A stretch of DNA of 64,000 nucleotides from Autumnicola patrickiae (GTDB lineage: Bacteria > Bacteroidota > Bacteroidia > Flavobacteriales > Flavobacteriaceae), in assembly GCF_031846525.1 (NCBI RefSeq), contig NZ_JAVRHM010000014.1, positions 1-64,000 on the forward strand. Direction: 5' to 3'. The translations under genes were made by a program, and so were the position numbers. Shown here piece after piece: positions 1 through 9,618 of the stretch; the first letter of the stretch is position 1, and the number at the start of each line of letters is the position of its first letter. Under the pieces are notes generated by a model. That model was not told the origin of the DNA, searched no databases, and saw only the letters and a list, made by a program, of their open reading frames with translations.

Positions 1-88
1 AATGATCCCATTGTTCAGCTTTAATTAATAAATTTAATCCTTTTAATAATCTGTATCGATTATTTAGGACTAGACATAAAGAAGATTC

Positions 89-1345
89 TTATTGATTTGT
101 TGCATTTTCCAAAAGAGTATTCATCTCTTCAACTTTCTCTTCATTCCCTAATTGACCATGGATATTCTTAGCCGTCCTAATTGCATCAAGATTAGTTGGA
201 TCCTTTTCAATTAAAGTTTCAAGGTATGGAACGGCTTCTTTATATACATCATTACGTTCTTCCTGTAATTCATCATATCGATTATTATCTTCCTGGCTTG
301 TTCCCAGGTTATTCATTTCTTCAATAATATCTCTTTCTTTGCTTAAAACAAGGGCAACGATATTCATTCTTGCTTCGGTCATATCAGGATCTAATTCTAT
401 AGCCTTCTCATAATAACTCATAGCCTTTTCCTTATTTCCAAGATCAGCACTATTTACACCAAGATTATAGTAAAGAGATGCATTATCTGGAGCTATTTCA
501 ATAACTTCCTCCATTATTTCATTATACTTCTCTTTCTCCCCCATACTATAATACATATTAGCTTCTGCCTGCATAAGTTCTATATCATTTGGATTCTCAC
601 GTTTTGCGTCATCCATTGCTTCAATAGCTTCATCAAATCTTTCCTCACTAATATAAATTCTGGCGATAAGCCCTGCAATATCTCCTTTTTTTGAAGGAAT
701 CTGCCTTTCTGACGGGTCTGAATAATCACCGGTTTTAATCATAAGGTCTCTTTGTTCCTTACTTCCCATTATTTCTTCTTCGCCCGTGTCTGTATTAACA
801 GCAAGATATTCTACACTTGAACCATCATAACCTTCATCTTTAAGAAGATTTAAATATTCTAAGCCGGTGTCGTAATCTCCTGCCTGCACTGCATTATTTG
901 CAGCATAATACAAATGAATCGTATCATTTTTACCACTCAACTGGTAACTAGTGTGTAATTTTTCAGCAGCTTCAGAAAAATTCTGCGCATTTTGATCACT
1001 AATTGCACCTTGAACAAGACTGTTCCTCACAGCAATCAGACCCTCTTGAGCCTCTTCAGAACCCATATCTGCTGCTTTCTGAAAAGCCTGTGCTGCAGTA
1101 TTAAGATCTTCAAGAGAAACATTTTCTCCGGTACCAAGATAAGCCTGCCCTTTGTACAGATAAAATCTTTCTGTCCAACGATCATTTGCTTCAGAAAGCA
1201 TTGGTTCTGCCTGGCTTATGGCCTGCTGTGCCTCAGAATAACTGCCGTCTTCAACAGCATTTCCCGCGTCTCTAATTTCGCTTTTTTGCGCAAAGGCTGT
1301 CAGGGATAAAAATGACAGCGCTAAAGTCAAGATATTAGTCTTCAT
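89..1345 (-). CDS. Secreted tetratricopeptide-repeat protein
   Basis: This 418-residue protein starts with a signal peptide (hydrophobic core LTLALSFLSL, cleavage expected after AFA, about residue 19), so it should be exported. The mature part is built of TPR-type helical hairpins. The clearest lie at about residues 225-325, with the pattern YYNLGVNSADLGNKEKAMSYY followed by a hairpin ending in AIELDPD. TPR domains bind proteins and have no enzymatic activity. The partner is unknown. The gene begins only 24 bases after the gyrA stop on the same strand, so it is probably read from the gyrA transcript. No lipobox cysteine is present, so it is likely periplasmic. The fold is clear; the function is not known. 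Confidence 0.85.
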   Translation of the reverse strand: MKTNILTLALSFLSLTAFAQKSEIRDAGNAVEDGSYSEAQQAISQAEPMLSEANDRWTERFYLYKGQAYLGTGENVSLEDLNTAAQAFQKAADMGSEEAQEGLIAVRNSLVQGAISDQNAQNFSEAAEKLHTSYQLSGKNDTIHLYYAANNAVQAGDYDTGLEYLNLLKDEGYDGSSVEYLAVNTDTGEEEIMGSKEQRDLMIKTGDYSDPSERQIPSKKGDIAGLIARIYISEERFDEAIEAMDDAKRENPNDIELMQAEANMYYSMGEKEKYNEIMEEVIEIAPDNASLYYNLGVNSADLGNKEKAMSYYEKAIELDPDMTEARMNIVALVLSKERDIIEEMNNLGTSQEDNNRYDELQEERNDVYKEAVPYLETLIEKDPTNLDAIRTAKNIHGQLGNEEKVEEMNTLLENATNQ

Positions 1346-1369
1346 TGTTTTTGGTTTAATAATTTTTAT

Positions 1370-3901
1370 TTATTCTTCACTATCTTCAGCAATAGTTGTG
1401 CCATTGCTTTCCGGATTAGTAGGCTCAGGTGTTTCCCCGTCTGCCATAGCGTCTATATCGTCCTCATCATGAAGAACTTTAGCTACCGCAGCGATAGAAT
1501 CCTTACCTTTTAAATTAATAAGCCGGACTCCCTGGGTAGCACGACCCATTACCCGTAAATCTGCCACACCCAATCTTATAGCGATACCAGATTTATTGAT
1601 AATCATCAGATCATCCTCGTCTGATACATTTTTAATTGCGACGAGGCCTCCCGTCTTTTCGGTTACAGAAATGGTTTTAACACCTTTACCACCCCTGTTG
1701 GTAATACGGTAATCTTCAAGGCTTGAGCGTTTTCCATAGCCGTTTTCAGAAACTACCAAAATATTGGACTCCATGTCGTTTACAGAAATCATTCCTACTA
1801 CTTCGTCGTTGTCATCAGCAAGCGTAATTCCTCTCACTCCAGAAGCATTTCTACCCATTGGTCGTGTCTTCCCTTCTTCAAACCGAATTGCTTTCCCGCT
1901 TTTTACAGCCAACATTACCTGGCTTTCACCATTGGTTAATCTTGCCTCAAGAAGTTCGTCATCCTCTCTAATAGAAATTGCATTAATTCCGTTTACTCTG
2001 GGTCTTGAATATTGCTCAAGGGACGTTTTCTTCACCTGACCTTTTTTCGTAGCCATAATCACAAAATGCTTGTTTACATACTCCTCATTTTTTAAATCCT
2101 GAGTACATATGAAAGCCTTCACCCTATCATCGGGTTCGATATTAATAAGGTTTTGAATAGCTCTTCCCTTTGAAGCTTTACTTCCTTCAGGAATTTCGTA
2201 AACCCTCATCCAGAAGCACTTTCCTTTTTGTGTAAAGAAAAGCATATATTGATGATTTGTTCCAGAGAAAAGATATTCCAGAAAATCTTCATTACGGGTA
2301 GTAGAACCTTTTTGTCCTACTCCTCCTCTATTTTGAGTTTTGTATTCTGTAAGCGATGTCCTTTTAATATATCCGGCATGGGAGATAGTTATGACTACTT
2401 GTTCGTCAGGAATCATATCCTCAATACTTAAATCACCTCCTGCATATTCTATTGTAGAACGGCGTTCATCACCATATTTTTCTTTTACTTCCAGAAGTTC
2501 GTCCTTAATAACCTGCATACGTCTTTCCTTTCTTGCAAGTATATCCTTTAGATCTTCAATAGTTTTTAATATTTCGTCGTACTCTGCACGTAGTTTATCC
2601 TGTTCCAGACCCGTAAGTTGTCTCAAACGCATTTCTACAATAGCTCTGGCCTGAATTTCAGTAAGCTCAAAACGAGACATTAATTTTTCTCGGGCTTCTT
2701 CAGCATTCCCGGAAGATCTGATAAGGGCAATTACTTCGTCTATATTATCTGAAGCAATAATTAAACCCTCGAGAATGTGTGCTCTGTCTTCTGCTTTCTT
2801 TAATTCAAATTCTGTCCTTCGGACTACGACTACATGACGGTGCTCTACAAAATGATAAATAATGTCCTTTAGGTTCAACATTTCTGGACGACCATTTACC
2901 AAAGCAATATTGTTTACACTAAAAGAAGATTGCAGTGCAGTATGCTTATATAAAGTATTAAGGACAATATTAGGAATCGCATCGCGCTTAAGTTGGTAGA
3001 CAATACGCATCCCATTCCTGTCAGATTCATCCCTGATCAGGCTTATTCCCTCAATTTTTTTCTCATTTACAAGATCAGCAGTTTTTTTAATCATATCTGC
3101 TTTGTTGACCTGGTAAGGGATCTCGGTCACAATAATGCTTTCTTTTCCGTTTACCTCTTCCAGGGTAGATCTTGCGCGCACAACTACACGGCCCCGACCT
3201 GTTTTAAAAGCCTCTTTTACACCGTCATAACCATATATAATACCTCCGGTTGGAAAATCAGGAGCCTTGATATGCTCAATTAGCTCATCTATTTCGATAT
3301 CGTGGTTGTCGATATAAGCTATGGTTCCATCTATTACCTCTGCAATGTTATGAGGTGCCATATTAGTAGCCATACCAACGGCAATACCACTGGCTCCATT
3401 AACCAGAAGGTTAGGAATCCTGGTAGGTAAAACTACAGGCTCGTTAAGGGAATCATCAAAATTTAATTGGGTGTCTACAGTCTCTTTATCGATATCTGCC
3501 AGCATATCCTCACTTATCTTACGCATTCTGGCTTCAGTATACCTCATTGCTGCAGGGCTATCGCCATCTACAGAACCAAAGTTACCCTGGCCATCTACAA
3601 GCATATAGCGCATGCTCCATTCCTGGGCCATCCTTACCATGGTATCGTAAACAGAAGAATCACCGTGTGGATGGTACTTACCTAAAACTTCTCCAACTAT
3701 TCTTGCTGATTTTTTATATGCCCTGTTGGAAAGAACCCCAAGTTCATACATTCCAAAAAGAACCCTTCGGTGTACTGGCTTTAACCCGTCGCGTACATCC
3801 GGAAGAGCACGTGACACAATGACCGACATCGAATAATCGATGTAGGCCGATTTCATTTCATCTTCAATGTTGATAGGAATTAATTGTTCTCCTTCAGCCA
3901 T
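1370..3901 (-). CDS. gyrA: DNA gyrase subunit A
   Basis: GyrA breaks and rejoins DNA in the GyrA2B2 enzyme that adds negative supercoils. At 843 residues it has normal length. The catalytic tyrosine is Y121 in AAMRYTEAR (E. coli Y122). The quinolone-binding stretch HPHGDSSVYDT has Ser82 and Asp86, equivalent to E. coli S83 and D87, so no classical resistance change is seen. The C-terminal beta-pinwheel carries the GyrA-box-like TQNRGGVGQKG and a second blade motif ITNRGGKG, and the tail is acidic. This distinguishes it from ParC, which is encoded separately at 22704-25352. gyrB is not nearby, as is common in Bacteroidota. It is divergent from clpC across 245 bases in which no sure promoter was recognised. 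Confidence 0.98.
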   Translation of the reverse strand: MAEGEQLIPINIEDEMKSAYIDYSMSVIVSRALPDVRDGLKPVHRRVLFGMYELGVLSNRAYKKSARIVGEVLGKYHPHGDSSVYDTMVRMAQEWSMRYMLVDGQGNFGSVDGDSPAAMRYTEARMRKISEDMLADIDKETVDTQLNFDDSLNEPVVLPTRIPNLLVNGASGIAVGMATNMAPHNIAEVIDGTIAYIDNHDIEIDELIEHIKAPDFPTGGIIYGYDGVKEAFKTGRGRVVVRARSTLEEVNGKESIIVTEIPYQVNKADMIKKTADLVNEKKIEGISLIRDESDRNGMRIVYQLKRDAIPNIVLNTLYKHTALQSSFSVNNIALVNGRPEMLNLKDIIYHFVEHRHVVVVRRTEFELKKAEDRAHILEGLIIASDNIDEVIALIRSSGNAEEAREKLMSRFELTEIQARAIVEMRLRQLTGLEQDKLRAEYDEILKTIEDLKDILARKERRMQVIKDELLEVKEKYGDERRSTIEYAGGDLSIEDMIPDEQVVITISHAGYIKRTSLTEYKTQNRGGVGQKGSTTRNEDFLEYLFSGTNHQYMLFFTQKGKCFWMRVYEIPEGSKASKGRAIQNLINIEPDDRVKAFICTQDLKNEEYVNKHFVIMATKKGQVKKTSLEQYSRPRVNGINAISIREDDELLEARLTNGESQVMLAVKSGKAIRFEEGKTRPMGRNASGVRGITLADDNDEVVGMISVNDMESNILVVSENGYGKRSSLEDYRITNRGGKGVKTISVTEKTGGLVAIKNVSDEDDLMIINKSGIAIRLGVADLRVMGRATQGVRLINLKGKDSIAAVAKVLHDEDDIDAMADGETPEPTNPESNGTTIAEDSEE

Positions 3902-4146
3902 ATTAAAATAGTTTATTTTAGTTCAAAAATCTAACAGGGCAATTTACGTATTTTTGCTATGTTTCATGCCGCTTTAGCAGCTTCTTTCAGCATTTTTTAT
4001 TAACAAATTTTTAGTGTACTTTAGTTAATAAGTTCATTATTTTGAATTTTGATTAATGGAAGTAATTTCGTCAATTAGCTTACGACTGATCTTAGGTACA
4101 GTTTTTGAATTCTAATGATTAGTAATTAAAAGAGAAGGAAAACAAC

Positions 4147-6708
4147 ATGGATGATAATTTTTCACCAAGAGTAAAAGATGTTATTTCTTATAGCAAAGAA
4201 GAAGCATTACGACTCGGCCACGATTTTATAGGGACAGAACATCTAATGCTTGGTTTGCTGCGTGACGGTGATGGTAAAGCAATAGATATATTAAATGCAC
4301 TGGATGTAGATCTTAGTCATTTAAGAAGAAAAGTAGAAATTTTAAGCCCTGCCAATCCTGGTACGGGATCAATTTCTAATGAAAAGAAAAACCTGCATTT
4401 AACGAGACAGGCAGAACGTGCTTTAAAGACCACCTTTTTAGAGGCAAAGCTTTTTCAGAGTACGTCTATAAACACAGCACATCTGTTATTATGTATTTTA
4501 AGAAACGAAAATGATCCTACTACTAAGCTTTTAAACAGGCTGAAGATTGATTATGATGGAGTTAAGGATCAGTTTAAATACATGATTGCCAATGATGAGG
4601 ATGATTTCTCTGATATTCCCTCAGCAGAATCCTTTTCTGATGAAGGTGATACAGATGATGCTACCAAAGACAATCCGTTTAGTGGCGGTGGAGGCAGCGG
4701 ACCTGGAAAAACTTCAAAGAAATCAAAAACTCCGGTGCTTGATAACTTTGGTCGGGATCTAACTGCAATGGCTGAAGCTGATAAGCTTGATCCTGTAGTA
4801 GGAAGAGAGAAAGAAATTGAGCGTGTCTCACAGATTTTGAGCAGGCGTAAAAAAAATAATCCGCTTCTTATAGGAGAACCCGGAGTTGGTAAATCTGCCA
4901 TAGCTGAAGGTTTGGCTTTGAGAATTGTAAAGAGAAAAGTATCACGTATACTTTTCGATAAACGAGTAGTAACACTTGACCTGGCAAGCCTTGTTGCGGG
5001 TACAAAGTATCGTGGACAATTTGAGGAGCGAATGAAGGCGGTAATGAATGAGCTGGAAAAGAATGAGGATATTATTCTTTTTATAGATGAAATTCATACC
5101 ATCGTTGGAGCTGGCGGGGCTACAGGTAGCCTGGATGCAAGTAATATGTTTAAGCCGGCTCTTGCAAGAGGGGAAATCCAGTGTATTGGAGCTACTACTC
5201 TGGATGAGTACAGGCAGTATATTGAAAAGGATGGTGCCCTGGAGAGAAGATTTCAGAAAGTTATTGTTGAACCTACCACTGTAGAAGAAACAATTGAAAT
5301 CCTGAACAATATAAAGGACAAATACGAAGAACATCACAATGTGGTTTATACAGATGAAGCGATAGAAGCCTGTGTAAAACTTACCAATAGATATATGACC
5401 GATCGATTCCTTCCAGACAAAGCTATAGATGCTTTGGATGAAGCAGGATCACGGGTCCATATTATTAATATAGATGTACCTAAGCAGATTCTCGATCTGG
5501 AGCGCAAACTTGAAGAAGTTAGGGAGAATAAAAATTCTGTTGTTAAAAAACAGAAATATGAAGAAGCTGCCAAGCTTAGGGATGACGAAAAGAATTTGGA
5601 AAAAGAGTTGAGCCTGGCTCAGGAGAAATGGGAAGAGGAATCCAAGAAGCATAAAGAGACTGTTAGTGAAGATAGCGTTGCCGATGTTGTTTCTATGATG
5701 ACGGGAGTTCCTGTAAATAGAATTGCACAGACAGAAAGCAATAAACTTGTTGAATTACCAAACAAAATTAAAGGTAAAGTAATAGGGCAGGACGATGCGG
5801 TAACGAAAGTTGTAAAAGCTATTCAAAGGAACCGTGCGGGACTTAAGGATCCAAACAAGCCAATTGGCTCCTTTATCTTCCTGGGTCAAACAGGTGTTGG
5901 AAAAACTCAATTGGCAAAAGTACTTGCCCGGGAATTGTTTGACAATGAAGATACTCTTATCAGGATTGATATGAGCGAATACATGGAGAAATTTGCTGTT
6001 TCAAGATTAATTGGAGCACCTCCGGGATATGTAGGATATGAAGAAGGTGGCCAATTAACCGAGAAAGTAAGACGTAAGCCTTATGCTGTAATCCTGCTTG
6101 ATGAAGTTGAAAAAGCTCACCCAGACGTATTTAATATGTTGCTCCAGGTTCTTGATGACGGATATTTAACCGATAGCTTAGGACGTAAGATTGATTTTAG
6201 GAATACTATAATCATAATGACTTCTAATATTGGTGCAAGAAAACTGAAAGATTTTGGCCAGGGTGTCGGTTTTGGAACTTCTGCAATGAAATCTCAGGTA
6301 GATCAGAACACGAGAGGAGTTATTGAAGGTGCTTTAAAAAAAGCTTTTGCTCCGGAATTCCTGAACCGTATTGATGATGTGGTGATATTCAATTCTTTAG
6401 AACGAGAAGATATTCATAAAATTATCGATATCGAATTGGCCAAACTATATGGGCGTATTGGAAGTCTTGGATATACTTTAAAATTAAGTGATAAAGCAAA
6501 AGATTTTATTGCTGAAAAAGGATTTGATAAGCAATATGGAGCAAGACCTCTTAACAGGGCCATCCAAAAGTATATTGAAGATGCGCTTGCCGAAGAGATT
6601 ATTACTGCACATGTAAACGAAGGAGACACCATTGTGATGGATCTTGATGAAGAGAAAAATGAGCTAACGATAAATGTTGATAAAACCGTAAAGGAAACTA
6701 AATCCTAA
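4147..6708 (+). CDS. clpC: ATP-dependent Clp protease ATPase subunit ClpC
   Basis: A Hsp100 AAA+ unfoldase expected to feed substrates to ClpP in the cytoplasm. Domain order is a Clp N-domain with two repeats (about residues 3-145), a glycine/serine-rich acidic linker (about 160-190), AAA-1 with Walker A GEPGVGKS near residue 243 and Walker B ILFIDEIHT, a short UVR-like middle coiled coil around KYEEAAKLRDDEKNLEKEL, and AAA-2 with Walker A GQTGVGKT near residue 580 and the ClpC/ClpB motif GAPPGYVGYEEGGQLTE. The short middle domain separates it from ClpB, which has a long one. At 853 residues it is typical for Bacteroidota ClpC. It is monocistronic and closed by a terminator at 6732-6765. Confidence 0.96.
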   Translation: MDDNFSPRVKDVISYSKEEALRLGHDFIGTEHLMLGLLRDGDGKAIDILNALDVDLSHLRRKVEILSPANPGTGSISNEKKNLHLTRQAERALKTTFLEAKLFQSTSINTAHLLLCILRNENDPTTKLLNRLKIDYDGVKDQFKYMIANDEDDFSDIPSAESFSDEGDTDDATKDNPFSGGGGSGPGKTSKKSKTPVLDNFGRDLTAMAEADKLDPVVGREKEIERVSQILSRRKKNNPLLIGEPGVGKSAIAEGLALRIVKRKVSRILFDKRVVTLDLASLVAGTKYRGQFEERMKAVMNELEKNEDIILFIDEIHTIVGAGGATGSLDASNMFKPALARGEIQCIGATTLDEYRQYIEKDGALERRFQKVIVEPTTVEETIEILNNIKDKYEEHHNVVYTDEAIEACVKLTNRYMTDRFLPDKAIDALDEAGSRVHIINIDVPKQILDLERKLEEVRENKNSVVKKQKYEEAAKLRDDEKNLEKELSLAQEKWEEESKKHKETVSEDSVADVVSMMTGVPVNRIAQTESNKLVELPNKIKGKVIGQDDAVTKVVKAIQRNRAGLKDPNKPIGSFIFLGQTGVGKTQLAKVLARELFDNEDTLIRIDMSEYMEKFAVSRLIGAPPGYVGYEEGGQLTEKVRRKPYAVILLDEVEKAHPDVFNMLLQVLDDGYLTDSLGRKIDFRNTIIIMTSNIGARKLKDFGQGVGFGTSAMKSQVDQNTRGVIEGALKKAFAPEFLNRIDDVVIFNSLEREDIHKIIDIELAKLYGRIGSLGYTLKLSDKAKDFIAEKGFDKQYGARPLNRAIQKYIEDALAEEIITAHVNEGDTIVMDLDEEKNELTINVDKTVKETKS

Positions 6709-6731
6709 TCATAAACTCATTTGGAATTAAT

Positions 6732-6765
6732 AAAGCCGTTTGTTTTAACTAACAAGCGGCTTTTT
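6732..6765 (+). terminator. Rho-independent terminator after clpC
   Basis: A 13-bp stem pairs AAAGCCGTTTGTT (6732-6744) with AACAAGCGGCTTT (6751-6763), with one G-T pair and a 6-base loop, followed by a T run. It lies between the convergent genes clpC and nnr. The A run before the stem means it may also act on the minus strand. Confidence 0.85.
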
Positions 6766-6790
6766 ACGTTTTACAGCTTAAGGAAGTTAA

Positions 6791-8326
6791 TTAACCAGCA
6801 CCAGAATCTGTTTCATTTTCTGACATTAAATCACGAAAAGCCAGCCCCATATTTTTGGCAATATCGCCTGAAATTATTCCTTCATAGCCCAATTTCTCTG
6901 CTGAAATGTCACCGGATTTGCCGTGCAGATAGACTCCCAAAACTGCTGCTATAAGTGGTTCGTACTTCTGGGAAATAAGTCCGGCAATCACGCCAGATAA
7001 TACATCCCCGCTTCCGGCGGTTGCCATACCCGCATTTCCCGTATTGTTCACGTAAATATTTTCCTGTTCAAAAACGAAGGTATGTGCTCCTTTTAAAACT
7101 AAAATGATTTTGTGTTTTTTAATGAATTCCTGGACTTTTTCAATTTTATCAAAATCATCCTTCCACTCCCCTATTAATCTTTCCAGTTCTTTGGGGTGCG
7201 GAGTTAAAACAGAATTTTCAGGTAAATCCTGAAGCAGCTCATTGTTTTCAGAAAGAATATTGAGTCCGTCGGCATCTATTACCATTGGCTTGTTTGTCTT
7301 CTTCAGTAATTCTTTAAAAGCACCTACAGTACTTTTATCTCGCCCCGCTCCCATTCCGAAGCAAACCACATCTGCATCCAGATCTGTCTTTATATCAGTA
7401 AGCATTTCATAATTTACATCTGTTAGCACCATAGCTTCGGGCAAAGCAGTCTGTACAATTTCGTATCCGCATTTAGGTATAAAAACAGTAGCAAGACCGG
7501 CACCGGTGCGCATAGAGGCCGTTGTAGCCAAAACTATACTTCCAATTTTACCATAGCTTCCACCCACTATTATTACATGTCCATAACTTCCTTTATGGGA
7601 ATTTTTGTTTCTGGGGTTGTAAAGGCTTCGGGCTTCCTGTCTGCCTATTAACTGTGCCGCCGGAGTAACTTCTGATAAAAACTCTCTGTCCAGACCTATT
7701 TCCAGCACTTGCATATCCCCTACAAAATCCATTGTATCAGGTAAAAAGAAAACCAGCTTTGGAGTTTGAAAGCTAAGGGTGAAATTTGCCATTATTACGG
7801 CATCACCTTCTTCAGGAATTTTATCTGTAAATAGTCCGGATGGCAAATCAACAGACAAAACAAAGGCTGAAGAATCATTAATAAAATTGACCATTTTCGC
7901 CACCCAGCCTTCCAGCGGGCGGTTAAGGCCAATACCGAAAATGGCATCAATTACAAAGTCCCCTCTCTTAATATCAGGAAAGTCGTCTTCCCCCTTTAAT
8001 AGTACAGGCCAGTCCCGGGAGAGATTCTTTATTTTGTCATAATTCGATAAAAAGTCTTTTGATCTGTTATCAGAATAATTAACAATAAACACTTTTACAT
8101 TGTAAGAATGCTCAATGAGCAACCTGGCAATTACAAGACCATCACCACCGTTGTTTCCTATTCCGCAAAATACCTTAATTAGGATATCTGCTCCCTGAAG
8201 CCTGGTATGGATTTCATTAAAAACCTGGGTAGCTGCTCTTTCCATAAGTTCTTCCGAAGAAATATTCTGCTTTTCTATAGTAATTTCATCAGCCTCTTTA
8301 AGCTGGGATGCGGTGAGTATTTTCAT
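6791..8326 (-). CDS. nnr: Bifunctional NAD(P)H-hydrate epimerase / ADP-dependent NAD(P)H-hydrate dehydratase
   Basis: This metabolite-repair enzyme restores damaged NADH and NADPH hydrates. The N-terminal YjeF_N domain (about residues 1-215) epimerises the R-hydrate and shows GIGNNGGDGLVIARLL. The C-terminal ribokinase-like domain (about 225-505) is the ADP-dependent dehydratase and shows GAGRDKSTVG and the conserved TAGSGDVLSGVIAGL. The reading frame is open back to 8362, but the ATG at 8326 (MKILTASQLKEAD) matches the usual start of the family and avoids an uncharged 12-residue extension, so 511 residues is preferred. It faces clpC end to end. No exact promoter motif was seen. Confidence 0.93.
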   Translation of the reverse strand: MKILTASQLKEADEITIEKQNISSEELMERAATQVFNEIHTRLQGADILIKVFCGIGNNGGDGLVIARLLIEHSYNVKVFIVNYSDNRSKDFLSNYDKIKNLSRDWPVLLKGEDDFPDIKRGDFVIDAIFGIGLNRPLEGWVAKMVNFINDSSAFVLSVDLPSGLFTDKIPEEGDAVIMANFTLSFQTPKLVFFLPDTMDFVGDMQVLEIGLDREFLSEVTPAAQLIGRQEARSLYNPRNKNSHKGSYGHVIIVGGSYGKIGSIVLATTASMRTGAGLATVFIPKCGYEIVQTALPEAMVLTDVNYEMLTDIKTDLDADVVCFGMGAGRDKSTVGAFKELLKKTNKPMVIDADGLNILSENNELLQDLPENSVLTPHPKELERLIGEWKDDFDKIEKVQEFIKKHKIILVLKGAHTFVFEQENIYVNNTGNAGMATAGSGDVLSGVIAGLISQKYEPLIAAVLGVYLHGKSGDISAEKLGYEGIISGDIAKNMGLAFRDLMSENETDSGAG

Positions 8327-8503
8327 AAAAACATATTTTAAGTAAAGGTCAAAATTTGGCAAATATCGACCTATAGTAAGAAAATCGCTTCTTTTTCAGT
8401 TTACAATCGATCTCCTTTTTGTTCTAAATAATGATAAAGCTAATGTATTTCTCACGCTCTTCATAAAAACACTTAATTAATATTGTATTCGAGGTGAAAT
8501 CGA

Positions 8504-8511
8504 TAAATTTG
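8504..8511 (+). promoter_or_regulatory. Predicted gcvT promoter -7 box
   Basis: TAAATTTG fits the Bacteroidota -7 consensus TAnnTTTG exactly and lies 19 bases before the gcvT ATG. A TTG at 8483-8485, 18 bases upstream, can serve as the -33 element. This is a sequence match only. Confidence 0.55.
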
Positions 8512-8530
8512 CGCAAAATTTCAGAATAAA

Positions 8531-9613
8531 ATGAAAGACATTGCACTAATAGAGAGGCATAAATCTCTTAACGCTAAAATTGTTCCTTTTGCCGGCTATA
8601 ATATGCCCGTTTCCTACGAGGGTGTGAATATTGAACATCAAAATGTAAGGGAAAAACTTGGTGTTTTTGATGTTTCTCATATGGGTGAGTTCCTAATTTC
8701 AGGAGAAAATGCACTGGAGCTTATTCAAAAAATAACCTCTAACGATGCTTCTAAACTTACAGATGGAAAGGCCCAATATACCTGCATGCCTAATGAAAAC
8801 GGCGGTATTGTGGACGATCTTATCATTTACAGGATGAATGCTGAAAAGTATTTATTGGTAGTAAACGCTTCTAATATTGAAAAGGATTGGAATTGGATTT
8901 GCCAATACAATACTATGGATGCAACGATGAAAGATATATCTGATGGAATGTCTCTTCTTGCTATCCAGGGCCCAAAAGCTGCGGAAGCTATGCAATCTTT
9001 AACTGAAGTTGATCTTGCTAATATGAAATTTTACACTTTCCAGCTGGCCGATTTTGCCGGTGTGGAAAAAGTAATAATTTCGGCAACTGGATATACCGGA
9101 AGTGGCGGTTTTGAAATTTACATTAAGAATGAAGATGCAGAAAGAGTCTGGGACAGAATAATGGAAGCCGGAGCAGATTATGGAATTAAACCAATAGGCC
9201 TGGCAGCCCGTGACACTTTAAGGCTGGAAATGGGATACTGCCTGTACGGAAATGATATTGATGAAACCACTTCTCCTATTGAAGCAGGACTGGGATGGAT
9301 TACAAAATTCAGCAAAGATTTTGTGAATTCTGAAGCACTTAAGAAACAAAAAGAAGAAGGTCCAAAAAGAAAGCTTATTGCATTTGAACTGGATGAACGG
9401 GGAATACCGAGACAAGGTTATGATATTGTAGATGATAATGGCATTGTTATTGGCGAAGTATCTTCGGGCACCATGTCACCATCTTTGGAAAAAGGAATAG
9501 GTTTAGGATATGTACCTGCTGAAGTTGCGGGAATTGGAAATAAACTTCATATCAGGATCCGTAAAAAAGATATTCCGGCCACTCAGGTGAAGCTGCCTTT
9601 TTATAAAGGATAA
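8531..9613 (+). CDS. gcvT: Aminomethyltransferase, glycine cleavage T-protein
   Basis: The T-protein of the glycine cleavage system moves the aminomethyl carbon from the lipoyl H-protein to tetrahydrofolate, giving methylene-THF and ammonia. At 360 residues it has standard length. It begins with the family N-terminus around SLNAKIVPFAGYNMPVSYEG, includes VFDVSHMGEF with the conserved aspartate, and has the folate-site segment ARDTLRLEMGY. The C-terminal barrel ends VKLPFYKG, typical for the family. The other gcv genes are not in the window. Only 5 bases separate it from the next gene, so the two probably share a transcript. Confidence 0.96.
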   Translation: MKDIALIERHKSLNAKIVPFAGYNMPVSYEGVNIEHQNVREKLGVFDVSHMGEFLISGENALELIQKITSNDASKLTDGKAQYTCMPNENGGIVDDLIIYRMNAEKYLLVVNASNIEKDWNWICQYNTMDATMKDISDGMSLLAIQGPKAAEAMQSLTEVDLANMKFYTFQLADFAGVEKVIISATGYTGSGGFEIYIKNEDAERVWDRIMEAGADYGIKPIGLAARDTLRLEMGYCLYGNDIDETTSPIEAGLGWITKFSKDFVNSEALKKQKEEGPKRKLIAFELDERGIPRQGYDIVDDNGIVIGEVSSGTMSPSLEKGIGLGYVPAEVAGIGNKLHIRIRKKDIPATQVKLPFYKG

Positions 9614-9618
9614 TTTTT

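Noticed and set aside
768..1345. Open frames on the strand opposite the TPR gene, gyrA, clpC and other genes (60-200 codons)
   Set aside because: They overlap well-supported genes completely, match no family, and follow from the codon use of the real genes.
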